Shown here in pieces: positions 23,464-31,760 of a stretch of DNA of 64,000 bases. Source of the stretch: Williamsia phyllosphaerae (GTDB lineage Bacteria > Actinomycetota > Actinomycetes > Mycobacteriales > Mycobacteriaceae); contig NZ_BMCS01000001.1 in assembly GCF_014635305.1 (NCBI RefSeq), positions 1,984,001 through 2,048,000 of the forward strand, given 5' to 3'. A program made the position numbers and the translations under genes. Under the pieces are notes generated by a model that had not been told where the DNA came from, ran no database searches, and saw nothing but the letters and a program-made list of their open reading frames with translations. Each line of letters starts with the position of its first letter. Position 1 is the first letter of the stretch.

Positions 23464-24396
23464 GTGAGCACAGATCAGCCCGTGACCATCGTCGGAGCCG
23501 GTATGGCGGGGGCGGCGTGCGCGGCGGCGTTGGCCGACGCCGACGTGGCGGTCCGCGTCGTCGACCGCGGTCGTGCCCCGGGCGGTCGAATGGCCTCACC
23601 GGAACTCCACGATCGACGCGTGGACGTCGGAGCCGGTTACTTCACCGTTCGCGACGACGGTTTCGACGCCGTCGTGCGTCGCTGGCAGGGCGCCGGACTG
23701 GCGCGCGAGTGGACCGACACCTTCGGGGTCCTGGGCGCCGACGGTTCCTCCCGGACCTCGACCGGCCCGATGCGCTGGGCGACGCCCGGTGGTCTGCGAT
23801 CACTCGTGCGCGACGTACTGGGCGACATCGACGTCACGACGCTCGACGTCGCCGACCTCTCCGACGGTGACGTGGTCATCGCGATGCCCGACCCGCAGGC
23901 CGCCCGCATCACCTCGGTCCCCGATCCCGTCGGGTACGAGGCGGTCATCGCGGTGGTGTGCGGATTCGACTCCCGTACAACCACCTTGGCCGATCTGCCG
24001 TTCGTCGACGCGGCGTTCGTCAACGACCACCCCGACATCGCCTTCGTCGCCGACGACGGGGCTCGGCGCGGGGACGGCGCTCCGGTTCTCGTCGTCCACA
24101 CGACGGGGGATCGTGCGACGCAGCACCTCGACGACCCCGATTCGGTCGTGCCGGTCGTGGTCGAGGCGGTCACCGGGATACTCGGCGTCGACGCGCCGAT
24201 CTGGACGCACGCGCACCGATGGACCTTCGCCAAACCGTCGGATCAACACGATGTGAGCTGCCATCTGACGACGGTCGACGGCCGACTCGTGGGGTTCGCC
24301 GGCGACCAGTGGTGTCCGCAGGGGTCGCCGCGCGTCGAGAGTGCCTGGCGATCGGGTACCGACCTCGCGGCCGCGATCATCGCCGCCCGCAGCTGA
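23464..24396 (+). CDS. Renalase-like FAD-dependent oxidoreductase
   Basis: This 310-aa flavoprotein has an N-terminal FAD motif VGAGMAGAACAAAL (residues 10-23), then APGGRMAS and VDVGAGYFTVRD, the hallmarks of renalase-like amine oxidases. The C-terminal FAD contact is FAGDQWCPQGSPRVESAW. Bacterial renalases oxidise isomeric dihydro-NAD(P) species. That role is plausible here but not demonstrated. No transporter or dehydrogenase lies adjacent. The next gene is convergent and ends 1 nt away. Confidence 0.83.
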   Translation: MSTDQPVTIVGAGMAGAACAAALADADVAVRVVDRGRAPGGRMASPELHDRRVDVGAGYFTVRDDGFDAVVRRWQGAGLAREWTDTFGVLGADGSSRTSTGPMRWATPGGLRSLVRDVLGDIDVTTLDVADLSDGDVVIAMPDPQAARITSVPDPVGYEAVIAVVCGFDSRTTTLADLPFVDAAFVNDHPDIAFVADDGARRGDGAPVLVVHTTGDRATQHLDDPDSVVPVVVEAVTGILGVDAPIWTHAHRWTFAKPSDQHDVSCHLTTVDGRLVGFAGDQWCPQGSPRVESAWRSGTDLAAAIIAARS

Positions 24397-24397
24397 C

Positions 24398-24895
24398 TCA
24401 GCGCGGGATGAACAACCCCTCGAGGGTGGCCGTGTCCTCGGCCGAGACGCCGATCTGATCCCAGTCCGCCTCGACGGTCAGTACCGCGTAGGCGGAAGTC
24501 GGGAACTCGTCGATGTCGGAGTCCGGGTCGAGGGTGAGCGCGGTCGCGGGCATTCCCGGCTCGTGGCCGACGACGAGCACGGTCTGGGCGTCCTCGCCGA
24601 CATGCGCGCGGATCGCCTCGAACACGTCGTCGGGCGTCCCGCCGTAGACGGCGTCGACGTAGGTCACCGAATCGGCATCGATCCCGGTGCGCTGCAGCGT
24701 CTGCCGGGTTCGGGTGGCGGTCGAGCAGATCACGGCGTCGACCTCGAGTCCGTCGCGGGCCATCCACTCGCCGGCCAGCTCGGCCTCCCGGATCCCCCGC
24801 TCGGCGAGTGGGCGTTCGTGGTCGGCCACGCCGTCGGGGTAGCCGGACTTGCCGTGCCGCATCAAGATCAAGGTGCCCGCCATGGGGCCGATCAT
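24398..24895 (-). CDS. SixA-like phosphohistidine phosphatase
   Basis: This 165-aa histidine-phosphatase-superfamily protein has RHG at residues 13-15 and the second catalytic His in VVGHEPGM. The short length and VGHEPG match SixA-type phosphatases, which act on phosphohistidine proteins. The start at ATG 24895 is supported by a 4-nt overlap with the stop of the upstream gene (ATGA). An internal Met at residue 5 is an alternative. Confidence 0.85.
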   Translation of the reverse strand: MIGPMAGTLILMRHGKSGYPDGVADHERPLAERGIREAELAGEWMARDGLEVDAVICSTATRTRQTLQRTGIDADSVTYVDAVYGGTPDDVFEAIRAHVGEDAQTVLVVGHEPGMPATALTLDPDSDIDEFPTSAYAVLTVEADWDQIGVSAEDTATLEGLFIPR

Positions 24896-25197
24896 GCCAG
24901 TCGAGCGGACTGCCCCGTCGGCGCCCGGCCCGCGGCCGCGTCACGATCGGCGCTGCGCAGGATCCGCGCGGTGTGTCGCCATGCCGACGCCTCCTGCGCG
25001 CAGTGCAGTGCGTGCTCCTCGTCGCCCCGCGCGTACGCGCTCTCGGCCTCCTCGCGCAGCTCGATCTCCTCGTCGACGCAGAACTCGACGAGCTGCGCGC
25101 GGGCCCGGGCATCGGCATGCGCGCGATCGATGTCGGCCCGGGTCAGCGTCAGCAGCTGCTCCAACTCGCGCGTGAGCGCAGACGATCGACCGGACAT
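24892..25197 (-). CDS. Hypothetical helical protein coupled to sixA
   Basis: This 101-aa protein is almost all predicted helix and rich in Ala, Glu and Arg (for example VEFCVDEEIELREEAESA), with coiled-coil character and no signal peptide or membrane segment. I do not recognise a family. The ATG at 25197 has a weak Shine-Dalgarno very close to it; a longer start is possible but would run into the lipase operator. It overlaps the SixA-like gene by 4 nt. Confidence 0.55.
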   Translation of the reverse strand: MSGRSSALTRELEQLLTLTRADIDRAHADARARAQLVEFCVDEEIELREEAESAYARGDEEHALHCAQEASAWRHTARILRSADRDAAAGRAPTGQSARLA

Positions 25198-25272
25198 GTC
25201 CTTCACGGTAGGCGCGGGCACCGACACCGCGTGGGAACCGCACCCGGGGTGTCGGCAATCGACAGACCGCTT

Positions 25273-25292
25273 AACCAAGCAAGTGCTAGGTT
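25273..25292. promoter_or_regulatory. Operator and -10 of the lipase gene
   Basis: AACCAAGCAAGTGCTAGGTT is an imperfect 20-bp palindrome with 8 of 10 pairs matched, of the kind bound by TetR-family lipid regulators. Its right arm contains TAGGTT (25287-25292), a -10 that ends 6 nt before ATG 25299. A bound repressor would block the promoter. Confidence 0.55.
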
Positions 25293-25298
25293 GCGGCC

Positions 25299-26261
25299 AT
25301 GTCACACCGAGCCTCGTCGCGTTCGTTCCTGCTCAGAGCGGTTGCGCTCGCCGCGGCCGTGGTCGCCGGCGTCGCCTTCGCCCCGTCGGCCCACGCCGCG
25401 CCACTGCCGGTCTCGTACAGCTTCTTCTCCGGTATCGGTCCCGCCCTCGCGCATCCCTACGGCTCCCTGGCCGGATCCAACGACTATCGGTGCCGCCCGA
25501 GTGCCGACCACCCGAACCCGGTGGTGCTGACGCACGGGACCGGCGGGTCGGCGCAGACCAACTGGGGTACCTACGTGCCGCTGCTGAAGAACAACGGGTA
25601 CTGCGTGTTCGCGCTCACCTACGGGGCGCTGCCGGGTGCGCCGGCGCCGTTCAACCAGATCGGCGGCATGGGACGGATCGAGACGAGCGCCGCGCAACTG
25701 AAGACCTTCGTCGCCGGGGTTCTCCGCGCGACCGGGGCGAGCAGAGTGGACATCGTCGGCCACTCGCAGGGCACGCTGATGCCCGCCTACTACGCGCGGC
25801 GACTCGACGGCGCGCGGACGATCGACAAGTACGTCTCGATCGCGCCCCTGTGGGAGGGCTCGGGGGGCAGGGCGGTCGCGTCGTTCACCCCCACGCTGCG
25901 TCGCCTCGGCATCACCGAGACCGGTTTGCCCTTGTGCAGTGCCTGCGGACAGATGCAGACCGGGTCCGACCTGCTGGCCGCGGTGAACGCGGGCGGCAGC
26001 CCGTATGTGCCCGGGATCACCTACACCAACATCTCGACCACCGGTGACGAGTTCGTGGTGCCGTACACGTCGGGTCAGGTGCCCGGCCGACCCGGCGACA
26101 ACGTGACCAATGTCGTTGTCCAACGTGGTTGTTCGCAGGACCACTCCGATCACCTGTCCATCGCGGCGTCGCGCCGGGCCGCGGTGTTCGTGCTCAACGC
26201 GCTGGACCCGGCACGTCCCCGCCCGGTGCCCTGTCTGCCGGTGCTGCCCATCGTCGGGTGA
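25299..26261 (+). CDS. Secreted class-2 lipase
   Basis: This 320-aa exported lipase has a signal peptide (RSFLLRAVALAAAVVAG, cleavage near AHA-AP at about residue 33). Family marks are VVLTHGTGG (oxyanion region), VGHSQG with Ser156, and a late DHSDHLSI segment that supplies His. Several Cys pairs probably form disulfides outside the cell. It would release fatty acids from glycerides or esters. The palindrome over its promoter points to repression by a fatty-acid-responsive TetR protein, which is inference. Confidence 0.9.
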   Translation: MSHRASSRSFLLRAVALAAAVVAGVAFAPSAHAAPLPVSYSFFSGIGPALAHPYGSLAGSNDYRCRPSADHPNPVVLTHGTGGSAQTNWGTYVPLLKNNGYCVFALTYGALPGAPAPFNQIGGMGRIETSAAQLKTFVAGVLRATGASRVDIVGHSQGTLMPAYYARRLDGARTIDKYVSIAPLWEGSGGRAVASFTPTLRRLGITETGLPLCSACGQMQTGSDLLAAVNAGGSPYVPGITYTNISTTGDEFVVPYTSGQVPGRPGDNVTNVVVQRGCSQDHSDHLSIAASRRAAVFVLNALDPARPRPVPCLPVLPIVG

Positions 26262-26332
26262 GGGTCGGTGTGGGTTCGTTAAGACTTTGCACACGCGTGC
26301 CCGTGAGCAGCGCCGGACGGCGGTAGGACAAG

Positions 26333-26338
26333 TACTCT
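26333..26338 (+). promoter_or_regulatory. -10 TACTCT
   Basis: TACTCT ends 7 nt before GTG 26346; no Shine-Dalgarno is present. Confidence 0.45.
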
Positions 26339-26345
26339 CGGCTCG

Positions 26346-27233
26346 GTGCACCTGTTCCTGCCCGCGAGCCTCGCACTCGTCTCGGCGCTCTTCGTAGCGG
26401 TCGGGACGCTGGTGCGTCAGCGTTCGTCGACGGCGACCGGTGGCATCACCCGGCGCTGGTGGTACGGCGTGGCGCTCGCCGCGATCGGCTTCGCCCTGCA
26501 GGCCGTCGCCCTCGGCATGGGGACCCTGCTGCTGGTGCAGCCGCTGATCGTCTTGTCGGTGCTGTTCGCCCTGCCGCTCGAGGCCTACCTCGACCATCGG
26601 CGCCTCAACTTCCAGGAGTGGAAGTGGGGCATCGTCCTCACCCTCTGCATCGCCGCGTTCGTGCTGATCACCATGCCGCAGCCGGGCAAGCACCAGGTCG
26701 AACCGGCGGTGTTGGCCGGGACGATCGTGGTGGTCGTCGTCGTGCTCGTCGGCCTGGTCGTGTTCGCGCGGCGGGTGTCGTCGCACTATCGCGCCCTGCT
26801 GTTCGGGTCGGCGTCCGGCCTGCTCACCGGTGTGCAGTCGTTCCTGCTCAAGGGCGTGGTCACCCAGATCGGTGACAAGATCTACGAACCCCTGCTGCAC
26901 CCGGAGCTGTATCTGATCCTGTGCGTCGCCGCGGCGTCGGTCTACGCGCAGCAGCTGGCGTTCGCCGCCCACGATCTGCAGACGTCGTTCCCCGCGATGA
27001 CGGTGATGGAACCGGCGGTGGCGATGGCCCTCGGTGTCCTGCTGCTCGGTGAGCGGGCCCAGGTCGACTGGTTCGAGGGCATCGTGGTCGCCGCCGTTCT
27101 CGTGCAGATGTTCTACGCCGTGCTCGTGCTCGCCCAACACGCCGCCGCCCGGGAGACGGAGTTCGACAAACCGCCCGAGCTCGTCGGCGCCACCACTGCC
27201 TCTGTCCACTCCAAGCGCGATCACGCGCACTAG
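26346..27233 (+). CDS. DMT-type (EamA-like) membrane protein, copy 1
   Basis: This 295-aa protein has eight to nine hydrophobic segments and the two-fold layout of drug/metabolite transporters. Segment 3 reads LVQPLIVLSVLFALPLEA and the second half contains DLQTSFPAMTVMEP. The C-terminus is cytoplasmic and charged. The next gene is a clear paralogue. Substrate unknown. The gene starts at GTG 26346. Confidence 0.8.
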   Translation: MHLFLPASLALVSALFVAVGTLVRQRSSTATGGITRRWWYGVALAAIGFALQAVALGMGTLLLVQPLIVLSVLFALPLEAYLDHRRLNFQEWKWGIVLTLCIAAFVLITMPQPGKHQVEPAVLAGTIVVVVVVLVGLVVFARRVSSHYRALLFGSASGLLTGVQSFLLKGVVTQIGDKIYEPLLHPELYLILCVAAASVYAQQLAFAAHDLQTSFPAMTVMEPAVAMALGVLLLGERAQVDWFEGIVVAAVLVQMFYAVLVLAQHAAARETEFDKPPELVGATTASVHSKRDHAH

Positions 27234-27236
27234 CCT
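27231..27236 (+). promoter_or_regulatory. -10 TAGCCT overlapping the stop of copy 1
   Basis: TAGCCT contains the TAG stop of the first transporter gene and ends 7 nt before GTG 27244. Confidence 0.45.
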
Positions 27237-27243
27237 GGAACCC

Positions 27244-28119
27244 GTGCACACCTGGCTCCCGGCGTTGCTCGCGATGTTCGCTGCCGCGTTCATCGCCGGT
27301 GGAACCGTTCTCCGACAGCGTGAATCGTGCTCCGGCGGTGGGATCACCGTCGGTTGGTGCGTCGGCGCCGCGGTCGCGCTGTGCGGATTCGGGCTGCAGG
27401 CCGCCGCGTTGGGCCTCGGATCGATCCTGCTGGTGCAGCCGCTCGTGGTGCTCGCCGTGTTGTTCGCGCTCCCGCTCGAGGCGTGGCTCGACCACCGGCA
27501 TCCGAGTCGCGTCGAGTGGGCGTGGGGTGGGGTGTTGGTTGCCTGCGTCGCGATCTTCCTGCTCGTCGCCGACCCGCACGAGGTCGAGCGCAAGGCCGAT
27601 CACGTGTTGATCGCCGGCACCATCGTCGTGCTCATCACGCTGGTGGCGATCCTGATCGTCGCGGCCGAGAGGTCCAGCCCGCACTATCAGGCGTTGCTCT
27701 ACGGTCTGGTCGCCGGAACGCTCTTCGGCATCAGCGCCCTGCTGGTCAAGGCCGTGATCTACCAGGCGATCAACGACCCGATCAACATGACGACGCGGCC
27801 CGAGGTCTACCTGTTCGTCGTGGTCGCGGTGGGCGGCGTCGTGGCACAGCAACGTGGTTTCGTCGCCGGCGACCTGCAGACGTCGTTCCCCGCGATGACG
27901 GTGATGGAGCCGGCGGTGTCGATGGCGCTTGGCGTCGCGTTGCTGGGGGAGTCGGTCGCGGTCGGTTGGTGGCAGACCGCGGTCATGGCCATCGCCCTCC
28001 TGGTGATGGTTCGCGCGGTGATCACGCTGGCGCGGATGTCGGCCGTGCGTGGTGATCAGCGACCCGAGGTCAAACCGGGCGTGACACAGAGCGCCATCGG
28101 TAGCACTGTGGACCGATGA
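27244..28119 (+). CDS. DMT-type (EamA-like) membrane protein, copy 2
   Basis: This 291-aa paralogue of the preceding protein keeps the same segment order and the motif DLQTSFPAMTVMEPAV. The DNA of that motif is nearly identical in both copies (26975-27019 and 27875-27919), which indicates tandem duplication with constraint or recent conversion there. The stop overlaps the next start by 4 nt (ATGA), so the protein is coupled to the flavoprotein disulfide oxidoreductase. Substrate unknown. Confidence 0.8.
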   Translation: MHTWLPALLAMFAAAFIAGGTVLRQRESCSGGGITVGWCVGAAVALCGFGLQAAALGLGSILLVQPLVVLAVLFALPLEAWLDHRHPSRVEWAWGGVLVACVAIFLLVADPHEVERKADHVLIAGTIVVLITLVAILIVAAERSSPHYQALLYGLVAGTLFGISALLVKAVIYQAINDPINMTTRPEVYLFVVVAVGGVVAQQRGFVAGDLQTSFPAMTVMEPAVSMALGVALLGESVAVGWWQTAVMAIALLVMVRAVITLARMSAVRGDQRPEVKPGVTQSAIGSTVDR

Positions 28120-29519
28120 CCACAGACACATACGACGTCATCGTCATCGGCGGCGGACCCGCCGGCGAGGTGGCGGCCCAGTTCGCCATCGCCGGATCGG
28201 ATCGCACCGCCGCCATCATCGAGGCCGAGCTCCTCGGCGGTGAGTGCTCCTACTGGGCGTGTATGCCCAGCAAGGCCCTGCTGCGTCCGATCGAGATCGC
28301 CGCCACGGCGCGCAACCTCGACGGCGTGGACGTCGCGGACGGGATCGACACCGCCAAGCTGCTCGCCCGACGCGACACCTGGACGTCCGACTACTCCGAT
28401 GCGGGACAACGCACCTGGGCCGAAGGCATCGACATCGACGTCATCAGCGGCCGCGGCCGGCTCGACGGGGACAAGACCGTGGTGGTCACGAACGACGGCA
28501 CCGAGCGCACCGTGACCGCGCGTCTGGCCGTCATCCTCGGGACCGGCAGCACCGCCACGGTGCCGGGCCCGTACACCGACCTCGCGCCGTGGACCTCACG
28601 AGACGCGACCGGGATCCGCGAGGTCCCGGAGTCGATCATCGTCGTCGGTGGCGGTGTGGTCGCGTGTGAGGCGGCGACGTGGCTGGCCGCGCTGGGGTCG
28701 AAGGTCACCATGGCGGTGCGCGGAAAGGTCCTCGGGACCCTGGACGATTTCGTGGGCGAGGCCGTCGTCGAAGGGCTGAAGAAGGCAGGCGTGGACGTGC
28801 GGACCGGGGTGTCGATCACCGCCCCGACCCGCGAGAACGCCGATGATGCCGGGATCGGTGTCTCCCACGGCGGACCGGTCACCGTCACCGTCGACGGCGA
28901 ACCGTTGACCGCCGCGGAGATCCTCGTCGCCGCGGGCCGCAAGCCCGCCGTCGACGGCCTCGGCCTCGACACCGTCGGCATCGACGACCCGTCGACGTTG
29001 TCGGCGCCGGACCCCGGCGGGCACGACTGGCTGTACGCGGTCGGCGACGTCTCGTTCGGCCCGATGCTCACCCACTGGGGCAAGTACCAGGCCAGGCTCG
29101 TCGGACAGCAGATCAGCGCGCGCGCCGAGGGCCGGACGCCGCCGCAGGCGCGCGACGACGTCCCGGTGCCGCAGGCCGTGTTCACCGACCCACAGGTCGG
29201 CAGTACCGGGCTCACGGCCAAGGAGGCCGACGAGAAGGGCTTGCGGACGACGGTGGTGAGCCAACCGATCACCGCCGCGTCGGGGATCGGGCTGCTGCGC
29301 GACGACGCGACCGGTACGGCGCAGTTGGTCATCGACGACGACACCCGGACGCTGCTCGGGGCGACGTTCGTCGGACCGGAGACCGGCGAGCTGATCCACG
29401 CCGCCACCATCGCCATCGTCGGGAAGGTGACCGTCGACGATCTCTGGCACGCCGTCCCGTCGTATCCGACGGGCAGCGAGATCTGGCTTCGCCTGCTGGA
29501 GAAGTACTTCGGTTACTGA
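28116..29519 (+). CDS. Pyridine nucleotide-disulfide oxidoreductase
   Basis: This 467-aa class I flavoprotein disulfide reductase has FAD motif IGGGPAGEVAA (residues 11-21), a redox pair in GGECSYWACMPSKALLRP (CxxxxC), NAD(P)-binding VVGGGVVACEAATWL, the late FAD motif WLYAVGDVS and a dimerisation domain ending in HAVPSYPTGSE, where the catalytic His-Glu pair lies. It resembles mercuric-reductase and dihydrolipoyl-dehydrogenase-like proteins, but has no heavy-metal domain or mer neighbours. The disulfide substrate is unknown. It is coupled to the upstream DMT protein. Confidence 0.85.
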   Translation: MTTDTYDVIVIGGGPAGEVAAQFAIAGSDRTAAIIEAELLGGECSYWACMPSKALLRPIEIAATARNLDGVDVADGIDTAKLLARRDTWTSDYSDAGQRTWAEGIDIDVISGRGRLDGDKTVVVTNDGTERTVTARLAVILGTGSTATVPGPYTDLAPWTSRDATGIREVPESIIVVGGGVVACEAATWLAALGSKVTMAVRGKVLGTLDDFVGEAVVEGLKKAGVDVRTGVSITAPTRENADDAGIGVSHGGPVTVTVDGEPLTAAEILVAAGRKPAVDGLGLDTVGIDDPSTLSAPDPGGHDWLYAVGDVSFGPMLTHWGKYQARLVGQQISARAEGRTPPQARDDVPVPQAVFTDPQVGSTGLTAKEADEKGLRTTVVSQPITAASGIGLLRDDATGTAQLVIDDDTRTLLGATFVGPETGELIHAATIAIVGKVTVDDLWHAVPSYPTGSEIWLRLLEKYFGY

Positions 29520-29536
29520 CTCGGCGTGGGCCGGTG

Positions 29537-30907
29537 TCAGAACATGGTGCCGGGGTTGAGCAGGTGGTCGGGGTCGAGGGCGTCCTTGATGCGACGTGAC
29601 ACGTCCATCACGTCCTCGCCCACCTGATCGGGCAGCCACGCCTTCTTCAGCCGACCGACACCGTGTTCGCCGGTGATGGTGCCGCCGAGTCCGATGGCGA
29701 GGTCCATGACCTCACCGAACGCGAGGTCCGCCCGCGCGGCCTGCTCGGTGTCGGTGGGGTCGAACACGATCAGCGGGTGGGTGTTGCCGTCGCCCGCGTG
29801 CGCGATGACCGAGATCATCACGTCGCGCCGCTGTGCGATCGCCGCGATCCCGTCGACGAGAGCGGGCAGGCTGGGCAGCGGCACGCCGACGTCCTCGAGC
29901 AGCAGCGACCCCAGCTTCTCCACCGCAGGGATGGCCATGCGGCGTGCGACGGTGAAGGCCTCGCCCTCGGCGACGTCGTCTGTGGAGAACACCTCGGACG
30001 CCTCGTTGGCCTCGAAAGCGGCTGTGATGATGGCGATCTCGTCGGCGGCGGCCGCGCCCGGGGCGTCGCTCTGCGCGACCAGCATCGCGCCCGCGGTCCG
30101 GTCGAGACCCATCTTGAGGTGGTCCTCGACCGCGTTGATCGCGACGGCGTCCATGAACTCCAGCATCGCCGGACGGATCTGATCGGTGATCGCCAGGACC
30201 GCCTCGGTCGCATGGTGCACCGAGGCGAAGCTCGCGACCACCGTCGACGCCGGGGGTTGGGGCGGGAGCAGTCGCAGGGTCAGCTCGGTGATGATCCCCA
30301 GCGTGCCCTCGCTGCCGACGAACAACTTGGTCAACGACAGACCCGCGGAGTCCTTCAGACGCGGGCCGCCCAGCCTGATCGCCCGGCCGTCGGCGAGGAC
30401 CACCTGCATGCCCAGGACGTAATCGGTGGTGACGCCGTACTTCACGCAACACAGGCCACCGGCGTTCGTCGCCGCGTTACCGCCGATGGAGCAGATCTCG
30501 AACGACGACGGGTCCGGCGGGTACCAGAGACCGTGTTGTTTCACAGCGGATTTCACCTCGGCGTTGAGCAGTCCGGGCTGGACCACGGCCACGCGCATCA
30601 CCGGGTCGATCTCGATCTCGCGCATGCGTTCGGTGGAGATGGTGATGGCGCCGACGACACCACCCGACCCGCCGGACAGTCCGGTGCCCGCCCCGCGGGG
30701 GATGATCGGTACCCGGTTCGCTGCACACCACCGGACCGCCGCGACCACGTCGGCGGTGCTCCGTGCACGGACGACCGCCATCGGCAGACCCGCTTCGGGG
30801 TCGAGAGCACGGTCCTGCCGGTAACCCGCGATGATGTCCGGGTCGGTGACGACGGTGTCGGCGGGCAGGACCGCGATCAGTCCGTCGAGGGTGAGGGTGT
30901 CGGCCAT
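29537..30907 (-). CDS. GlcD-like FAD-linked oxidase
   Basis: This 456-aa protein is of the D-lactate/glycolate dehydrogenase type. The PCMH FAD domain carries IIPRGAGTGLSGGS (residues 68-81) and SIGGNAATNAGG. The C-terminal cap has HAGDGNTHPLI and the terminal GTITGEHGVGRLKK and LDPDHLLNPGTMF. It oxidises a D-2-hydroxy acid and passes electrons to the respiratory chain. No glcE/F partner is adjacent, so it probably acts alone, like FAD-linked D-lactate dehydrogenases. ATG 30907 is preferred over GTG 30910 because TAGCCT ends 6 nt before it. Confidence 0.9.
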   Translation of the reverse strand: MADTLTLDGLIAVLPADTVVTDPDIIAGYRQDRALDPEAGLPMAVVRARSTADVVAAVRWCAANRVPIIPRGAGTGLSGGSGGVVGAITISTERMREIEIDPVMRVAVVQPGLLNAEVKSAVKQHGLWYPPDPSSFEICSIGGNAATNAGGLCCVKYGVTTDYVLGMQVVLADGRAIRLGGPRLKDSAGLSLTKLFVGSEGTLGIITELTLRLLPPQPPASTVVASFASVHHATEAVLAITDQIRPAMLEFMDAVAINAVEDHLKMGLDRTAGAMLVAQSDAPGAAAADEIAIITAAFEANEASEVFSTDDVAEGEAFTVARRMAIPAVEKLGSLLLEDVGVPLPSLPALVDGIAAIAQRRDVMISVIAHAGDGNTHPLIVFDPTDTEQAARADLAFGEVMDLAIGLGGTITGEHGVGRLKKAWLPDQVGEDVMDVSRRIKDALDPDHLLNPGTMF

Positions 30908-30913
30908 CACACC

Positions 30914-30919
30914 AGGCTA
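30914..30919 (-). promoter_or_regulatory. -10 TAGCCT overlapping the upstream stop
   Basis: On the minus strand TAGCCT (30919-30914) begins with the TAG stop of the DUF4190-like gene and ends 6 nt before ATG 30907. Confidence 0.5.
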
Positions 30920-31756
30920 CGACGACGCGGCCCAGATGATCGCGACTGCGTCCACACCGCCTCTACACACCACGTAATCGCTCTCTGGACTGCATGTCAT
31001 CACGTACGGCTGCCGGGTCACCGTGCTGAATGCGTTCACTTCGCGCCGAGCCGCCGGCGGACCCGAGTTGCCATAGGCAACGCGCACGGCCTCAGAGAAT
31101 TCGCAGGAGGTCACCGCCGTGCCGGTTCCCGATTGGTTGTAGCCACCCGCGTTGGCAGAGAGGCGAGGACAAGGAGTTGCGCCTGGTGGCGGTGATGTTC
31201 GCACCCCTGGGGCGGCGCCGGCCGCCGCAGGTGGAGCCGCAGCTGCCGTCGATGTGACGGTTTCCGCCGCGCCGACTGTTCGGCTGATGGGTTGGTATCC
31301 CTCTTCCCCGGCGAACTGCAAGAGCAGTACGAATCCGAGCCCGAGCCCCAGAAGCGCACCCAGCCATCCGTATCCGATTCCTAGAGCTGCTGCCGCGAGA
31401 GGCCGGCCCCGCTGCCCGGTCGCCGCGACCTGGTTCCGTGCCACATGTGCGAACGGGATCGAGACCGGACCCGTGAGTACGGCAAGGACCATGGCAACGA
31501 CCGCGGTCGTGTTCGGGGGAGTCGCAGGTTCGCGTGAACCCGGATGAATCGGGAGCCCATCCTGCGGACCTGCGAACTGTCCGTGGGGGTATCCCAGACC
31601 CGGGAGAGGCCCAGTCGGTGGTGACGAACTGTATGCCTGCGTGTTGATCTGCTCGGTCGGCAGTGGTGAGGAAGTAGCGTCGGGTCGTTGCGGTTGTGCT
31701 TTCACCAATGAAACCGGCACCGAATCTTCGAGGCCACCGCGTTCGGGGTCCGTCAT
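30917..31756 (-). CDS. DUF4190-like membrane protein
   Basis: This 279-aa protein has a Pro/Ser-rich cytoplasmic arm of about 80 residues and two membrane segments (about 84-106 and 118-148) with the DUF4190-type linker FAHVARNQVAATGQRGRPLA between them. A Pro/Ala linker leads to a small extracytoplasmic domain with Cys in ATPCPRLS, TSCEFSEAVR, VMTCSPE and VVCRGG, likely two disulfides. The start is 4 nt downstream of the previous stop, so it ends a three-gene operon. GC is lower than in the flanks. Function unknown. Confidence 0.75.
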   Translation of the reverse strand: MTDPERGGLEDSVPVSLVKAQPQRPDATSSPLPTEQINTQAYSSSPPTGPLPGLGYPHGQFAGPQDGLPIHPGSREPATPPNTTAVVAMVLAVLTGPVSIPFAHVARNQVAATGQRGRPLAAAALGIGYGWLGALLGLGLGFVLLLQFAGEEGYQPISRTVGAAETVTSTAAAAPPAAAGAAPGVRTSPPPGATPCPRLSANAGGYNQSGTGTAVTSCEFSEAVRVAYGNSGPPAARREVNAFSTVTRQPYVMTCSPESDYVVCRGGVDAVAIIWAASS

Positions 31757-31760
31757 GCAC

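Noticed and set aside
25302..27593. A 763-codon frame antisense to the lipase and DMT genes
   Set aside because: His/Arg/Asp-rich shadow with no domain, overlapping well-supported genes.
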